DNA from: Planctomycetota bacterium
Lineage (GTDB): Bacteria > Planctomycetota > Planctomycetia > Pirellulales > UBA1268
Length of the DNA stretch: 32,529 bases
NCBI GenBank assembly: GCA_003670865.1
Contig: QWQJ01000002.1
Span: 1 to 32,529 of the forward strand
Direction: 5' to 3'
The position numbers and the translations under genes were made by a program. Each line of letters begins with the position of its first letter. Position 1 is the stretch's first letter. A model generated the notes under the pieces. That model was not told the DNA's origin. It saw nothing but the letters and a program-made list of their open reading frames with translations, and searched no databases. Of this stretch, positions 19,015 to 30,024 are shown in pieces.

Positions 19015-22000
19015 TTACAGCCCGTCGAGCGAAAGCGGGGATTCTTCAAGCATGGCGACCGACGCTCCGTGATCGACAGATAGTTTTAAGTCGTCACCTA
19101 ACGGATTCGACTCCAACAAAGGAAACTGGCGGGTCAAGACCGTTTCTCGGTCAAGCCGAAGTGATTCCAGCGCCTCAGGACGAACGCGAACTTCGGACGA
19201 CTGGTAGGTCTTAAAACCTGTGCCAGCCGGGATAAGATGTCCGAGAATCACATTCTCTTTCAGCCCCACGAGGTTATCCACCTTACCCGCGAGGGCTGCT
19301 TCAGTCAGCACTTTTGTGGTTTCCTGAAAGCTGGCTGCAGAAATAAAACTCGTACTCTGAACGCTCGCCTTGGTGATTCCAAGAAGTTGCGTGCTGGCCG
19401 TTGCGGGCTTTGATTTTGCGCCCTTGGCAGGGGTGCCACCGAGAGTCTCAATTTGTACGTTCGTCTGTAAGAGCACTTCCTTCGGCACAATGCTCCCAGC
19501 AACAAACTCACTGTCGCCCTTCTCTGTGATCCGAAGACATCCAGCCACGCTGTCATTTGCCTGGCGGAATTCAAACTTATCCATCACGCTGCCCGGCAAT
19601 AAGGTAGTATCCCCAACAGTCTCAATCTTCACCTTTCGCAGCATCTGGGAAACAATGAGTTCGATATGTTTGTCGTCGATATCAACTCGCTGGCTACGAT
19701 AGACATTTTGAATTTCGCGGACAAGATAACGCTGCACTTCTTCTTCGCCTGAGATGCGGAGAATGTCATGAGGCACAAGCGGACCATCAACCAGTGCTTC
19801 CCCGCTTTTGACATAATCACCGGCATGCACTCGCAGATGCTTTCCGTGAGTGACAAGATGCTCATGCTCAATGCCGCTCTCGCTCTTGACAACAATCGTC
19901 CGCTTGCCTCGACGCTTTTCGCCAAGAAGTTCCACGATGCCGTCGATTTCCGCCATGACAGCGGGGTCTTTTGGCTTACGGGCCTCAAAGATTTCCGTGA
20001 CACGAGGCAGCCCACCAGTGATGTCTTGCGTACCAGAAACTTCACGAGGCGTCTTGGCCAGCACATGGCCAGCCTTGACGATTTCTCCCTGATTCACTTC
20101 GATGTAGGCTTTTTCTGGTAGATAATAAAAGTCAAGAATTTTGCCCGACTCATCCTCTAAAACGACCTGCGGGTGGTACACGCCCTTGTGCTCCATAATC
20201 ATGCGCCGCACGTGACCGCTGGGGTCTTTTTCAATCCGGAGCGTTTCGCCTTCGACCACATCCTCGTATCGAACTTTGCCCGAGACTTCAGCCAGAATCG
20301 GAATCGAATGCGGATCCCATTGAACAAGCACTTGGCCAGTCTTAACCTCTTCGTTGTCTTGAACCTTCAGAATGGCACCAGCGGGAATATCAAACTTCTC
20401 CAGTTCACGGCCCTTTGGATCGATCACGGAGATTTCGCCATTTCTCGCCAGCACAATCGACTCACCTTGCTCTGTTTTGACAGTGCGTAGGCGAGTGAAT
20501 TTTACTGTGCCAGCCTTCTTTGCCTTACTCTCGTTGTCTTCGATGGCCCGCTGACCGACGCCGCCGATATGAAATGTCCGCATGGTCAACTGAGTGCCAG
20601 GTTCACCGATGCTCTGGGCAGCAATGATCCCCACGGCCATGCCTTCTTCGACCATTGATCGCGTTGAAAGATCCATGCCGTAGCAGAGGCGACAAACGCC
20701 GAGTGGTGCTTCGCATGTCAGCGGGCTGCGCACTTGAATTTTTTCAAGCCCGAGTTCTTCGATTTGGCGACCAATAGTCGGTGTGATGAGTTCGTCTTCG
20801 TGTACAACCACCTCATCAGTGATCGGGTTGACAATATTTGCCCGACTCACACGCCCACGAATGCTATCTGCAAGGCTGACTTCGACCTTTTCGCCACGGT
20901 AAATAACCATCTTGGTAATACCCTGCGTGGTGCCGCAGTCGTGCATGGTCACAACCACATTTTGCGCAACATCGCAGAGTTTGCGGGTGAGATAGCCCGA
21001 GTCAGCGGTCTTGAGAGCGGTGTCGGCTAAGCCCTTACGAGCACCGTGGGTCGAACTAAAATACTCCAATACCGTCAAGCCTTCGCGGAAGTTGGCTTTG
21101 ATGGGTGTCTCGATGATCTTGCCGGATGGTTTCGCCATCAGACCACGCATGCCAGCTAGTTGGCGAATTTGCTCCACACCGCCTCGGGCGCCGGAGTGGG
21201 CCATTAAATAGATCGGATTTACGTAACCCGCGCGTCGAGTCTCTCGAGCATCGGTGTCTTGTGTCAGTTCCTCCATCATGTCTTTGGTGATCTGTTCCCG
21301 AGCATGCGTCCACGCGTCGAGAACCTGATTGTACCGCTCGCCGTCAGTGATCACGCCGCGCTGATAGAGCTTCATGATTTTTGAGACACCCTTTTCAGCC
21401 TCACCAATAATTTTTGATTTACTGGCTGGCGTGATCAGGTCATCGGTTGCAAAAGAAAGTCCGCTCTTGGTGCTCCAACTGAAACCAGTACGGTTCATGT
21501 CGTCCAAGAGATCAATCGTCTTGCGTCGGCCGAGAGCTTGGTAGCAATCTGAGATAACGCGAGCCAATTCACTTGAACGCATTGGAATATTGTAAAAGAG
21601 CATTCCTTCTGGCAATACAGAATTAAACAGAACACGACCAACGGTGGTTTCAATTCGAGCCCCCGGTTCGCCCAGCAATTCTCCCTCAATCTTCAGACGG
21701 CGATTGGGGGGCAGTTTTAGCTTGATGGTGGCGTGCGTATCCACTTTTCCCAGTGAGTGTGCCAACTGCACCTCGTTGGCATCCTTAAATACCATCCCCT
21801 CGCCCTTGCGACCAGGGAGCGCCATTGTTAGATAATAACAACCCATCACCACATCCTGCGAAGGACTAATAATGGGCGCTCCATTGGCTGGGCTAAAGAT
21901 ATTATTGGTGCTCAGCATCAATGTGTGGGCTTCAACCTGTGCTTCGATTGAAAGCGGCAGGTGCACCGCCATCTGATCGCCGTCAAAGTCAGCATTGAAA

Positions 22001-23361
22001 CCTTTGCAGACAAGCGGATGGAGCTTGATGGCATTTCCTTCAACAAGCAAAGGTTCAAAAGCCTGAATGCCCATACGGTGGAGCGTGGGGGCTCGATTGA
22101 GCAAAACCGGATGGTTACGAATCACTTCTTCCAGGATGTCCCAGACTTCGGCATCCTTGCGCTCAAGCATTTTCTTAGCGCTCTTAATCGTGTCGGCATG
22201 GCCTAGATCCTTGAGGCGACGAATAATAAACGGCTGATACAGTTCCAAAGCGATTTTCTTAGGCAAACCGCACTGATGAAGACGGAGCGTTGGTCCAACG
22301 ACGATTACACTACGCGCGGAGTAATCGACACGCTTGCCAAGGAGATTCTCTCGAAATCGCCCCTGCTTGCCCTTGATCATGTCAGTCAGGCTCTTCAGCG
22401 GACGATTACTGGAAGCCAGTACGGGTCGCTTGCAGCGGTTGTTGTCGAAGAGTGCGTCGACCGACTGCTGCAGCATCCGTTTTTCATTGCGGATTATCAC
22501 TTCGGGCGCATTGAGATCAACGAGTTTTTTCAGCCGATTATTACGGTTGATGATCCGGCGGTAGAGATCGTTTAGGTCGCTCGTTGCGAAATTGCCTGAG
22601 TCGAGCATGACAAGCGGGCGAAGATCAGGAGGAATCACTGGAATCACATCCAGCACCATCCACTCCGGTTTGTTCTCGCTGTCGCGAATGGCTTCAACAA
22701 TTTTCAGCCGATTGACAAGATCTTTCTTCTTTTGCTTAGAGCCTGTTGTATGGAGTTCCTCTCGCAAATCCTTGGAAAGCTGAACGAGATCTAAGCCCAG
22801 GAGCAATTTACGGACCGCTTCGGCGCCCATTTCGGCCTCAAAGCCCGTTTCGCCATAGGTGGCACGGGCTGCACGAAACTCATCTTCAGACAATAAACTT
22901 TGCTTCTTGAGCGGCGTGTCTTTAGGATCAAGCACAACGTAGTCTTGAAAATAAACGACCTTCTCAAGGCTGGACGTTTTCATTTCGAGCAAAGCGCCCA
23001 ACCGACTCGGCATTGCCTTAAAGAACCAGATGTGCACGATTGGGGCGGCCAATTCAATGTGGCCCATGCGCTTTCGCCGAACGCGGCTATGCGTCACCTT
23101 CACACCGCAGCGATCGCAGACCATGCCCTTGTATTTCATGCCGCGATACTTACCGCAGGAGCATTCCCAGTCTTTCTCCGGGCCAAAAATCTTTTCGCAC
23201 ATCAAACCGTCTTTTTCAGGGCGGTAGGTACGATAATTAATGGTTTCGGGTTTTTTTACCTCACCAAACGACCAGCTTCGAATGTCGTGCGGCCGCGCCA
23301 GCGTGATTTTAACGGCGGAATAGTCATTGACGCGATCGTAGGTTGATTCACCGATGCTCAC
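19015..23361 (-). CDS. rpoC: DNA-directed RNA polymerase subunit beta'
   Basis: [34 protein letters not shown], zinc motif [23 protein letters not shown] start at 23361 preceded by AAGGAG. Confidence 0.99.
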   Translation of the reverse strand: MSIGESTYDRVNDYSAVKITLARPHDIRSWSFGEVKKPETINYRTYRPEKDGLMCEKIFGPEKDWECSCGKYRGMKYKGMVCDRCGVKVTHSRVRRKRMGHIELAAPIVHIWFFKAMPSRLGALLEMKTSSLEKVVYFQDYVVLDPKDTPLKKQSLLSEDEFRAARATYGETGFEAEMGAEAVRKLLLGLDLVQLSKDLREELHTTGSKQKKKDLVNRLKIVEAIRDSENKPEWMVLDVIPVIPPDLRPLVMLDSGNFATSDLNDLYRRIINRNNRLKKLVDLNAPEVIIRNEKRMLQQSVDALFDNNRCKRPVLASSNRPLKSLTDMIKGKQGRFRENLLGKRVDYSARSVIVVGPTLRLHQCGLPKKIALELYQPFIIRRLKDLGHADTIKSAKKMLERKDAEVWDILEEVIRNHPVLLNRAPTLHRMGIQAFEPLLVEGNAIKLHPLVCKGFNADFDGDQMAVHLPLSIEAQVEAHTLMLSTNNIFSPANGAPIISPSQDVVMGCYYLTMALPGRKGEGMVFKDANEVQLAHSLGKVDTHATIKLKLPPNRRLKIEGELLGEPGARIETTVGRVLFNSVLPEGMLFYNIPMRSSELARVISDCYQALGRRKTIDLLDDMNRTGFSWSTKSGLSFATDDLITPASKSKIIGEAEKGVSKIMKLYQRGVITDGERYNQVLDAWTHAREQITKDMMEELTQDTDARETRRAGYVNPIYLMAHSGARGGVEQIRQLAGMRGLMAKPSGKIIETPIKANFREGLTVLEYFSSTHGARKGLADTALKTADSGYLTRKLCDVAQNVVVTMHDCGTTQGITKMVIYRGEKVEVSLADSIRGRVSRANIVNPITDEVVVHEDELITPTIGRQIEELGLEKIQVRSPLTCEAPLGVCRLCYGMDLSTRSMVEEGMAVGIIAAQSIGEPGTQLTMRTFHIGGVGQRAIEDNESKAKKAGTVKFTRLRTVKTEQGESIVLARNGEISVIDPKGRELEKFDIPAGAILKVQDNEEVKTGQVLVQWDPHSIPILAEVSGKVRYEDVVEGETLRIEKDPSGHVRRMIMEHKGVYHPQVVLEDESGKILDFYYLPEKAYIEVNQGEIVKAGHVLAKTPREVSGTQDITGGLPRVTEIFEARKPKDPAVMAEIDGIVELLGEKRRGKRTIVVKSESGIEHEHLVTHGKHLRVHAGDYVKSGEALVDGPLVPHDILRISGEEEVQRYLVREIQNVYRSQRVDIDDKHIELIVSQMLRKVKIETVGDTTLLPGSVMDKFEFRQANDSVAGCLRITEKGDSEFVAGSIVPKEVLLQTNVQIETLGGTPAKGAKSKPATASTQLLGITKASVQSTSFISAASFQETTKVLTEAALAGKVDNLVGLKENVILGHLIPAGTGFKTYQSSEVRVRPEALESLRLDRETVLTRQFPLLESNPLGDDLKLSVDHGASVAMLEESPLSLDGL

Positions 23362-23442
23362 GCGAAATCTCCTTGTAAAAAACAGGGCCGGGGCCAACTT
23401 GCCGATAGATGAAAATAGTATGGGTAACGCTAAATAAAATCT

Positions 23443-23471
23443 AAAAAAACGGACTAAGAGTTTCTCAGCCG
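23443..23471 (-). terminator. Intrinsic-terminator-like hairpin plus U-tract between rpoB and rpoC
   Basis: - strand: CGGCTGAGA-AAC-TCTTAG(T)CCG followed immediately by TTTTTTT. Nine-pair stem with one bulged T and one G-U. Confidence 0.55.
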
Positions 23472-23474
23472 CTC

Positions 23475-26400
23475 CTAGATGCGACGCTTTTCTAATTGCA
23501 TATTGAGGGCCAAACCACGAATTTCATTGGTAAGAACATCAAAGCTAGCCGGTGTTCCGGCCTCCAGCGTGTTCTCTCCCTTCACCATGCTCTCGTAAAT
23601 CTTTGTCCGCCCTTCGACGTCATCGCTTTTGACCGTGAGCAATTCTTGGAGCGTGTAGGCCGCACCATAAGCCTCTAACGCCCAGACTTCCATTTCACCA
23701 AATCTCTGTCCACCAAAACGAGCTTTACCACCGAGCGGTTGCTGCGTGATCAGCGAGTAAGGACCGGTCGAACGGGCATGTACCTTGTCATCGACAAGGT
23801 GATGCAACTTAAGCATGTAGATGTATCCGACAGTTGTTTCCTGCTCGAGTTGCTCGCCAGTGCGGCCGTCAAAGAGTTGGGCTTTTCCATGACTGGGCAA
23901 TCCCGCCACCTTAAGCACCGCATTGATATCTTCCTCGCTGGCCCCATCAAAAACGGGCGTAATCGCTTGGAATCCCAGTAGCTTGCCTGCCCAGCCCAGA
24001 TGGGTCTCGAGAATCTGACCAACGTTCATCCGACTCGGTACGCCTAGCGGGTTTAACAGAATTTGTACTGGAGTGCCGTCGGCAAGAAAGGGCATGTCTT
24101 CCTTAGGAAGGATTTTAGCGATCACTCCCTTATTACCGTGACGACCGGCCATCTTGTCGCCGACAGAAATAGCCCGCTTTGCGGCGATATAAACCTTCAC
24201 CATCTGCAGCACGCCAGGACGCAACTCGTCGCCCCGCTTCATGCTATTGAGTCGCCGTTCACGGGCGTCGATTGCTTCGTCAACCACAGGCCACATTGTC
24301 TTAAAGAGTTTATCGACATCGCTTTTTCGCTGGGGAGAACGAATATCAAGAGACTCCAGATCAAAGGTTGCTGCCCGTTCGGCCACAACTTTGTGATCTT
24401 GATCCCGCACCAGCGCCCCACCGTCAATAGCCGTCAGAGGCTTTTGCAAGACTTTTTCAATCTCTGAGACCATCGCGCCGAACGTCTCGGCTACCCGCAG
24501 GTTTCCTTCGTTCTCGGCGTCTTTCAGTGACTTTTCGAACTCACGTCGTTCGTCTTCCGACAGACTCATACGCCGTGAAAACTTTTCGGTGGCCGTAACG
24601 ATCCCCTCCACCCCGGAAGGGACTTCGAGTGAATCATTTTTGACATCCTCACCGGCACGTCCAAAGATCGCGTGCAGTAGTTTTTCCTCCGGAGTCAGTT
24701 CGGTCTTGCTCTTGGGCGAGACCTTGCCAACGAGAATGTCTCCGGGCCGCACATAGGTGCCGATGCGGACAATTCCGCTTTCGTCCAAGTTGTGCAGCGC
24801 CCGTTCGCCGACATTGGGAATGTCGCGTGTGAATTCTTCGCGGCCCAGTTTGGTGTCGCGGATTTCGATGTCGTATTCCTCAATGTGAATTGAGGTGTAG
24901 ACATCATTCTCAACCAACTCCTCGCTGATGATAATGGCATCCTCGAAATTAAAACCGTCCCAGGCCATGAACCCAACGAGCACATTGCGACCAAGCGCTA
25001 ACTCGCCTTTGAAGGTAGCAGCACCGTCTGCTAAGACCTCGCCCTTTTCAACTTTTTGACCGAGCGCTACGATCGGCTTTTGGTTCTGGCAAGTGCGCTC
25101 ATTTAAGCCGACATACTTGCGGAGTTTGTACACATCGGTGCCATTGACCTCAATCGTTTCAGCATCGACATACGTCACAGCTCCCTTGCGTTCGGCCCGG
25201 ACAAGCAAACCCGAATTTACGGCCACGTCTCGCTCCATGCCGGTGGCTACGATCGGGGGTTCCGCAATCAACAGCGGCACAGCCTGTCGCTGCATGTTGG
25301 AACCCATCAAAGCGCGATTAGCGTCGTCGTGCTCAAGGAATGGAATCAGGCCAGCCGAAACACCAACCATCTGACTCGGCGCAACGTCGATGTACTGAAT
25401 CTTGTCGGCCGGCACGAGCACGAAGTCGCCCCTCCAGCGGGCGATGATTGACTCGCCTTCGATTTTTCCATTCACAACGGGAGCATCGGCCGGTGCAAGA
25501 TATGCGTCCTGCTCTTCATCAGCGCGAAGCCATGCAACGTCCTCGGTGAGCTTGCAATTCTTGACCTTGCGATAGGGAGTGACCAAAAATCCGTACGAGT
25601 CAACTCCGGAATAAATCGCTAAACTTGATATAAGACCGATGTTAGTGCCTTCGGGCGTTTCAATCGGACAAATTCTCCCGTAGTGGGAAATGTGCACATC
25701 ACGCACCTCAAAGCCCGCTCTTTTGCGATTCAAACCTCCCGGACCGAGGGCGGACAAGCGACGCTCGTGAGCGAGCATCGAGAGCGGATTGGTCTGATCG
25801 ACAACCTGAGAGAGTTCACCACGGCCAAAGAAATAATCGATGGCAGCAGAAATACTCTTGGGGTTAATCAGCGTACGAGGAGACATCTCTGTGACGTCCT
25901 TAAGACTCATTCGCTCCTGCACGGTGCGACGCAATTTAAGAAAACCCTTACGGAGTTCGTCGCCGGCCAGTTCGTCAATCGTCCGTAAACGACGATTGCC
26001 GAGATGATCAATATCGTCCACCTCAACGGCGCCCTCGCCCTCACTCAGCTCGAGCATGTATTGAATCGCTGCAATTAAATCGTCGGCACGAAGCGTCATT
26101 TCTGTCTCGGGCACAGAAAGCTTGAGCTTGCGATTGATGCGAAAACGACCGACGCGGCCCAAACGGTAGCGATTTGTGTCTTTAAATTTTTCGTCAAAAA
26201 GAGTCCTCGCCTTATCGAGAGCCGCTGGATTGCCTGGACGCAGTCGCTGATAGATCCGCACAAGCGCATCCTCATGGCTGGGAGCGACATTTGTGCGTCG
26301 CTTCGACTCATCGGCATCCTCGCGAAGGCTATTCATGATCAAAGGAACCTTCTGCTCCGCCATCAGATCGACGGCTTTTAAGCCAGAGGTGCAGATAAGC

Positions 26401-27215
26401 TCAGCTTTGTCGTGCGTAATTTTGCAACCCGCATCAACAATGATCTCGCCTGCCCGGTCAGAACCCTTCGGATAGACAATGTCATCGACCGCAATCTTGC
26501 CTTCGATCTTGGGAACGCTCCGCGGACCGACGACTTTCTCCACCGTATTTTTATAAAAAAGCTTTAGGATGTCTGAATCGCGAGCATACTTAGGATCCAT
26601 GGCCCGCAGCAGGGTGAGGGCAGAGAACTTACCGCTTTGATCGATGCGTACCTGAAGCGTATCTTTCTTGGAAATATTAAACTCAATCCAGCTGCCTCGC
26701 TCCGGAATGATTCGGCAGTTATGTGTTTTGCGATCGGCCGACTCGGTGTTTGCCACAAAGTCAATACCGGGCGATCGATGAAGTTGGCTGACGACCACGC
26801 GCTCTGCGCCATTGATGATAAACTCGCCACCGCCCAGCATGATCGGAATATCGCCCAGATAAACTTCTTCTTCGATCGGCTGTTCACGGGTCAATCGGAG
26901 TAAAACTCGCAATGGACGGCCATACGTCAAACGCAACTGACGGCACTCGTCTGGATCATATCGCGGCTTGCCTAGGCTGTAACTGATGTATTCAATCTTG
27001 ACCGTTTTGTCGTAGCTTTCGATCGGAAATATTTCGCGCAGCACGCCCTCAATCCCATGATCCTTGCGCTTGGCAGGGGGCACGCCGTACTGCAAAAACG
27101 CGTCATAGGATCGCGTCTGAATTTCTGTCAGATCCGGTATCGCGTGATTAGCCCGGCGGCTTCCAAAGTGTCGAACTTCAGTCGGCTGCAATCGACGAAT
27201 AGCGGGAGTTGCCAT
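23475..27215 (-). CDS. rpoB: DNA-directed RNA polymerase subunit beta
   Basis: [99 protein letters not shown] at 27215. Confidence 0.99.
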   Translation of the reverse strand: MATPAIRRLQPTEVRHFGSRRANHAIPDLTEIQTRSYDAFLQYGVPPAKRKDHGIEGVLREIFPIESYDKTVKIEYISYSLGKPRYDPDECRQLRLTYGRPLRVLLRLTREQPIEEEVYLGDIPIMLGGGEFIINGAERVVVSQLHRSPGIDFVANTESADRKTHNCRIIPERGSWIEFNISKKDTLQVRIDQSGKFSALTLLRAMDPKYARDSDILKLFYKNTVEKVVGPRSVPKIEGKIAVDDIVYPKGSDRAGEIIVDAGCKITHDKAELICTSGLKAVDLMAEQKVPLIMNSLREDADESKRRTNVAPSHEDALVRIYQRLRPGNPAALDKARTLFDEKFKDTNRYRLGRVGRFRINRKLKLSVPETEMTLRADDLIAAIQYMLELSEGEGAVEVDDIDHLGNRRLRTIDELAGDELRKGFLKLRRTVQERMSLKDVTEMSPRTLINPKSISAAIDYFFGRGELSQVVDQTNPLSMLAHERRLSALGPGGLNRKRAGFEVRDVHISHYGRICPIETPEGTNIGLISSLAIYSGVDSYGFLVTPYRKVKNCKLTEDVAWLRADEEQDAYLAPADAPVVNGKIEGESIIARWRGDFVLVPADKIQYIDVAPSQMVGVSAGLIPFLEHDDANRALMGSNMQRQAVPLLIAEPPIVATGMERDVAVNSGLLVRAERKGAVTYVDAETIEVNGTDVYKLRKYVGLNERTCQNQKPIVALGQKVEKGEVLADGAATFKGELALGRNVLVGFMAWDGFNFEDAIIISEELVENDVYTSIHIEEYDIEIRDTKLGREEFTRDIPNVGERALHNLDESGIVRIGTYVRPGDILVGKVSPKSKTELTPEEKLLHAIFGRAGEDVKNDSLEVPSGVEGIVTATEKFSRRMSLSEDERREFEKSLKDAENEGNLRVAETFGAMVSEIEKVLQKPLTAIDGGALVRDQDHKVVAERAATFDLESLDIRSPQRKSDVDKLFKTMWPVVDEAIDARERRLNSMKRGDELRPGVLQMVKVYIAAKRAISVGDKMAGRHGNKGVIAKILPKEDMPFLADGTPVQILLNPLGVPSRMNVGQILETHLGWAGKLLGFQAITPVFDGASEEDINAVLKVAGLPSHGKAQLFDGRTGEQLEQETTVGYIYMLKLHHLVDDKVHARSTGPYSLITQQPLGGKARFGGQRFGEMEVWALEAYGAAYTLQELLTVKSDDVEGRTKIYESMVKGENTLEAGTPASFDVLTNEIRGLALNMQLEKRRI

Positions 27216-27392
27216 TGAGAGAAGACTCCTAGGGTAGGTCTGCGCGGGAGTTACGACAGTCGAACCGTAAAAAAGCGTCCGCAATTCAGGAAAAACAGTT
27301 CCTCAATCACGTAACCACAAAAAAGCGGTGACGACACAACACAAAATGGAACTAGAAACAGGCGGGCAGACAAATTGTCCGGAGCAGCAAAA

Positions 27393-27401
27393 ACTATACC
27401 A
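27393..27401 (-). promoter_or_regulatory. Candidate extended -10 promoter upstream of rpoB
   Basis: - strand TGGTATAGT (TGnTATAAT-like) in the 240-bp rplL-rpoB gap. -35 region weak. Confidence 0.35.
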
Positions 27402-27455
27402 AATAGACGACAGGAAAAAAGAGCCCATCATTCATTTGCGTATTTTCGTCGTTTT

Positions 27456-27866
27456 TTACTTGATCGAGACAGTTGCCTTGGATTCTTCCAGTTCTTTTTT
27501 CAGCTTCTCGGCGTCGGCTTTGGAAATGCCTTCTTTGACCTTGGCAGGCGCGCTTTCGACCAGATCCTTGGCCTCTTTGAGACCAAGCCCAGTTGCGGCA
27601 CGCACGACCTTGATCACGCCAATTTTGTTGTCGCCGAAGCTTTCCAGTACGACATCAAACTCTGTTTTCTCAACGGCGGCTTCGGCAGCAACACCACCGG
27701 CAGGTGCGGCCATCATCACCGCGCCGCCAGCAGCTGGCTTAATGCCGTGAACTTCGTCGAGATAGTCGGAAAGTTCCTTAGCAGCCTTGAGCGTTAAGCC
27801 AACGATCTTATCGCCGAGATCCTTGGTACCAGCAGAGAATTCACGAGTCGCTTCAGCCGTTGTCAT
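27456..27866 (-). CDS. rplL: Ribosomal protein bL12 (L7/L12)
   Basis: [63 protein letters not shown]. Confidence 0.98.
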   Translation of the reverse strand: MTTAEATREFSAGTKDLGDKIVGLTLKAAKELSDYLDEVHGIKPAAGGAVMMAAPAGGVAAEAAVEKTEFDVVLESFGDNKIGVIKVVRAATGLGLKEAKDLVESAPAKVKEGISKADAEKLKKELEESKATVSIK

Positions 27867-27894
27867 CGATCAGGATCCTTTTCGTTCAGAGGAG

Positions 27895-27935
27895 AGCCGG
27901 TTTACGAAGCAACGAAAGATTGCTACAAACCGGCT
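27895..27935 (-). promoter_or_regulatory. Compound RNA hairpin upstream of rplL
   Basis: Perfect outer arms AGCCGGTTT/AAACCGGCT (27895-27903, 27927-27935) with perfect inner arms AGCAA/TTGCT (27908-27912, 27920-27924). Confidence 0.6.
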
Positions 27936-28071
27936 GATGTGAGGAGTAAGTGTTTAAAGCCGCCGAATTTGGTTTCAATAAATGAAGGACTACAGTCTTA
28001 CCACGAACTTTGGCTGTGTGAAGCCCCTTCAAAAAAACACAAAGCCAGTATAAAAAATGCTTGCTGCAGCG

Positions 28072-28662
28072 TCACGCAACGGGGGATTCTGCCGGAAGGG
28101 CATCTACGACTGCCGTTTCGCCATTGGCTGGGATGGCATTTTTCTCCAGCTCTTTCACACGAGACGCAATCTGCCCTGCCAGAAGACCCCCAACCGAACC
28201 GATTTGGCCCGCCAGGACCGATGCCACAGAAATGATTTGGCCTGAGATAATCGAAAGCTGTTCAGTGCGGGTGGGCCACTTTGCAACCGTCTTCATTTCG
28301 ACGGCCTCTAAGCGAGAGCCATCGAGAGCACCACCCCGAAACTCAAGGCTTTCAAAGCCCTTGAGTGCGGTCAGGCGGTCAAGTTCTTTGACTAAGTCAA
28401 CGACATCCTCGCCGCCCCACGCAATTGCCAGCATACCCTCCGTCTTTTCAAAGGCTGGTGCCAGTGGGGTGCTGAGGGTCGCTCTTCGTGCAAGGCTATT
28501 TTTCACCATCGTGAGATGGATTTTTTTCTTTCGCAACGCCTGTCGCAACTGAGTTGTTTTCTGCGCGTTGAGGGTGCCAAGGCTGACAACCACTAGGTCG
28601 CCAACATCGCTTAGGCGAGACTTCAGATCATCGACCAGCATGTTTTTTACAGTTTTGCTCAT
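28072..28662 (-). CDS. rplJ: Ribosomal protein uL10
   Basis: L10 N-terminal domain (VKNMLVDDLKSRLSDVGDLVVVSLGTLNAQKTTQLRQALRKKKIHLTMVKNSLARRA) and cluster context rplA-rplJ-rplL. Confidence 0.96.
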   Translation of the reverse strand: MSKTVKNMLVDDLKSRLSDVGDLVVVSLGTLNAQKTTQLRQALRKKKIHLTMVKNSLARRATLSTPLAPAFEKTEGMLAIAWGGEDVVDLVKELDRLTALKGFESLEFRGGALDGSRLEAVEMKTVAKWPTRTEQLSIISGQIISVASVLAGQIGSVGGLLAGQIASRVKELEKNAIPANGETAVVDALPAESPVA

Positions 28663-28737
28663 GGAAATTTGGCTCTGCGGGGATTGCTATCTGCGGTGAT
28701 GGGGCTCGTAAATATTTGGCGATCTTCGACTATAGCT

Positions 28738-29418
28738 CTAAGCAGCAACCATGACACCGGGGGTCATGGTTGCCGAGATCGAAATGCTTTTGACAAATTG
28801 ACCTCGAACGCTGCCCGGCTGTAGGGAAAGAATATGGTCGATGAAGGCCCGGATGTTGTCGACGAGTTTGGCTGAATCGAAGCTGGCTTTGCCAACAACG
28901 GCATGCACGATGCCTGTTGGGTCATTGCGGAACTCAACTTTGCCCGCCTTGTATTCGCTCACGGTCCTTGCAATATCGGCTGTGACGGTGCCTGCCCGAG
29001 GACTCGGCATCAGTCCGCGTGGGCCAAGCACTTTTCCAAGCGGCCCAACTAAACCCATCATATCGGGGGCAGCGATACAGACATCGAAGTCCGTCCAGCC
29101 TTCCTTGATTTTTTTAGCCAACTCATCGGCTCCAACCTCTTCTGCGCCAGCAGCCCGAGCATCATCGGCAAGATTGCCCTTCGCAAAAACAACAACGCGT
29201 TTTGACTTACCAATGCCATGCGGCAAGACCAACGATCCACGCACGATCTGGTCGGCTTGCTTGGGGTCAATGCCCAGTCGCATGTGAATCTCGACCGACT
29301 GGTCGAATTTGGCTGGGGGAAAATTCTTCAGCAGTGCCACGGCATCAGCCAGCGGTACAGGAGCTTCAGAAGTTGGTTTCTTGGCGAGCATCGCCCGCAT
29401 GCGTTTGGTCAGAGCCAC
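28738..29418 (-). CDS. rplA: Ribosomal protein uL1
   Basis: [73 protein letters not shown]. Confidence 0.98.
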   Translation of the reverse strand: MALTKRMRAMLAKKPTSEAPVPLADAVALLKNFPPAKFDQSVEIHMRLGIDPKQADQIVRGSLVLPHGIGKSKRVVVFAKGNLADDARAAGAEEVGADELAKKIKEGWTDFDVCIAAPDMMGLVGPLGKVLGPRGLMPSPRAGTVTADIARTVSEYKAGKVEFRNDPTGIVHAVVGKASFDSAKLVDNIRAFIDHILSLQPGSVRGQFVKSISISATMTPGVMVAA

Positions 29419-29475
29419 GGTTAAAAATCCTGATATCAGTGAGTGAAAGGAACTTTTTTTGAACGACGAAACAAA

Positions 29476-29901
29476 CTAGCCTTCAACCGTCAGACCCATG
29501 CTGCGAGCTGTGCCTTCAATCATGCGACGGGCATGGTCGCCGTCGCGGGCATTCAGGTCTGCGGCTTTGAGTCGAACGACCTCATCAAGCTGGGCCTTCG
29601 TAACCTTGCCAACCTTATCTTTGTTGGGCACTCCGGATCCTTTGGCAAGACCAGCAGCCTTTTTCAGCAGCGCCGCAGCTGGAGGGCTCTTCGTGACAAA
29701 GTCAAATGAACGATCGTTGTAGACGGTGACAACAACCGGAATCGGCATCCCGGCGGCCTCGCGAGTGCGATCGTTGAACTGCTGAACAAACTGGCCTAGG
29801 TTGATGCCGTAGCGGCCCAACGAAGTGCCGACTGGGGGGGCGGGAGTCGCCTGACCGCCGGGAACCTGGAATTTTGCCTGACCAACCATCTGCTTTGCCA
29901 T
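29476..29901 (-). CDS. rplK: Ribosomal protein uL11
   Basis: [75 protein letters not shown]. Confidence 0.98.
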   Translation of the reverse strand: MAKQMVGQAKFQVPGGQATPAPPVGTSLGRYGINLGQFVQQFNDRTREAAGMPIPVVVTVYNDRSFDFVTKSPPAAALLKKAAGLAKGSGVPNKDKVGKVTKAQLDEVVRLKAADLNARDGDHARRMIEGTARSMGLTVEG

Positions 29902-30024
29902 GGTTACACCCTTTTGTCTTAACTTGTCTTGAACTTTTTTTTCGATGCAAACTGCTTGATATCAAAGGAATCAGCGAAGACGTGACCACATCACTTGGCC
30001 CAGACGTTTCGCGAAAACGCTTTA

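Noticed and set aside
19768-23346. Multiple + strand ORFs antisense to rpoC (e.g. 22900-23346, 19768-20121)
   Set aside because: Antisense shadows of a highly conserved gene; no RBS or domain evidence.
28663-28737. L10-type autoregulatory leader upstream of rplJ
   Set aside because: The gap is only about 75 nt and no kink-turn-like structure was recognisable by eye.
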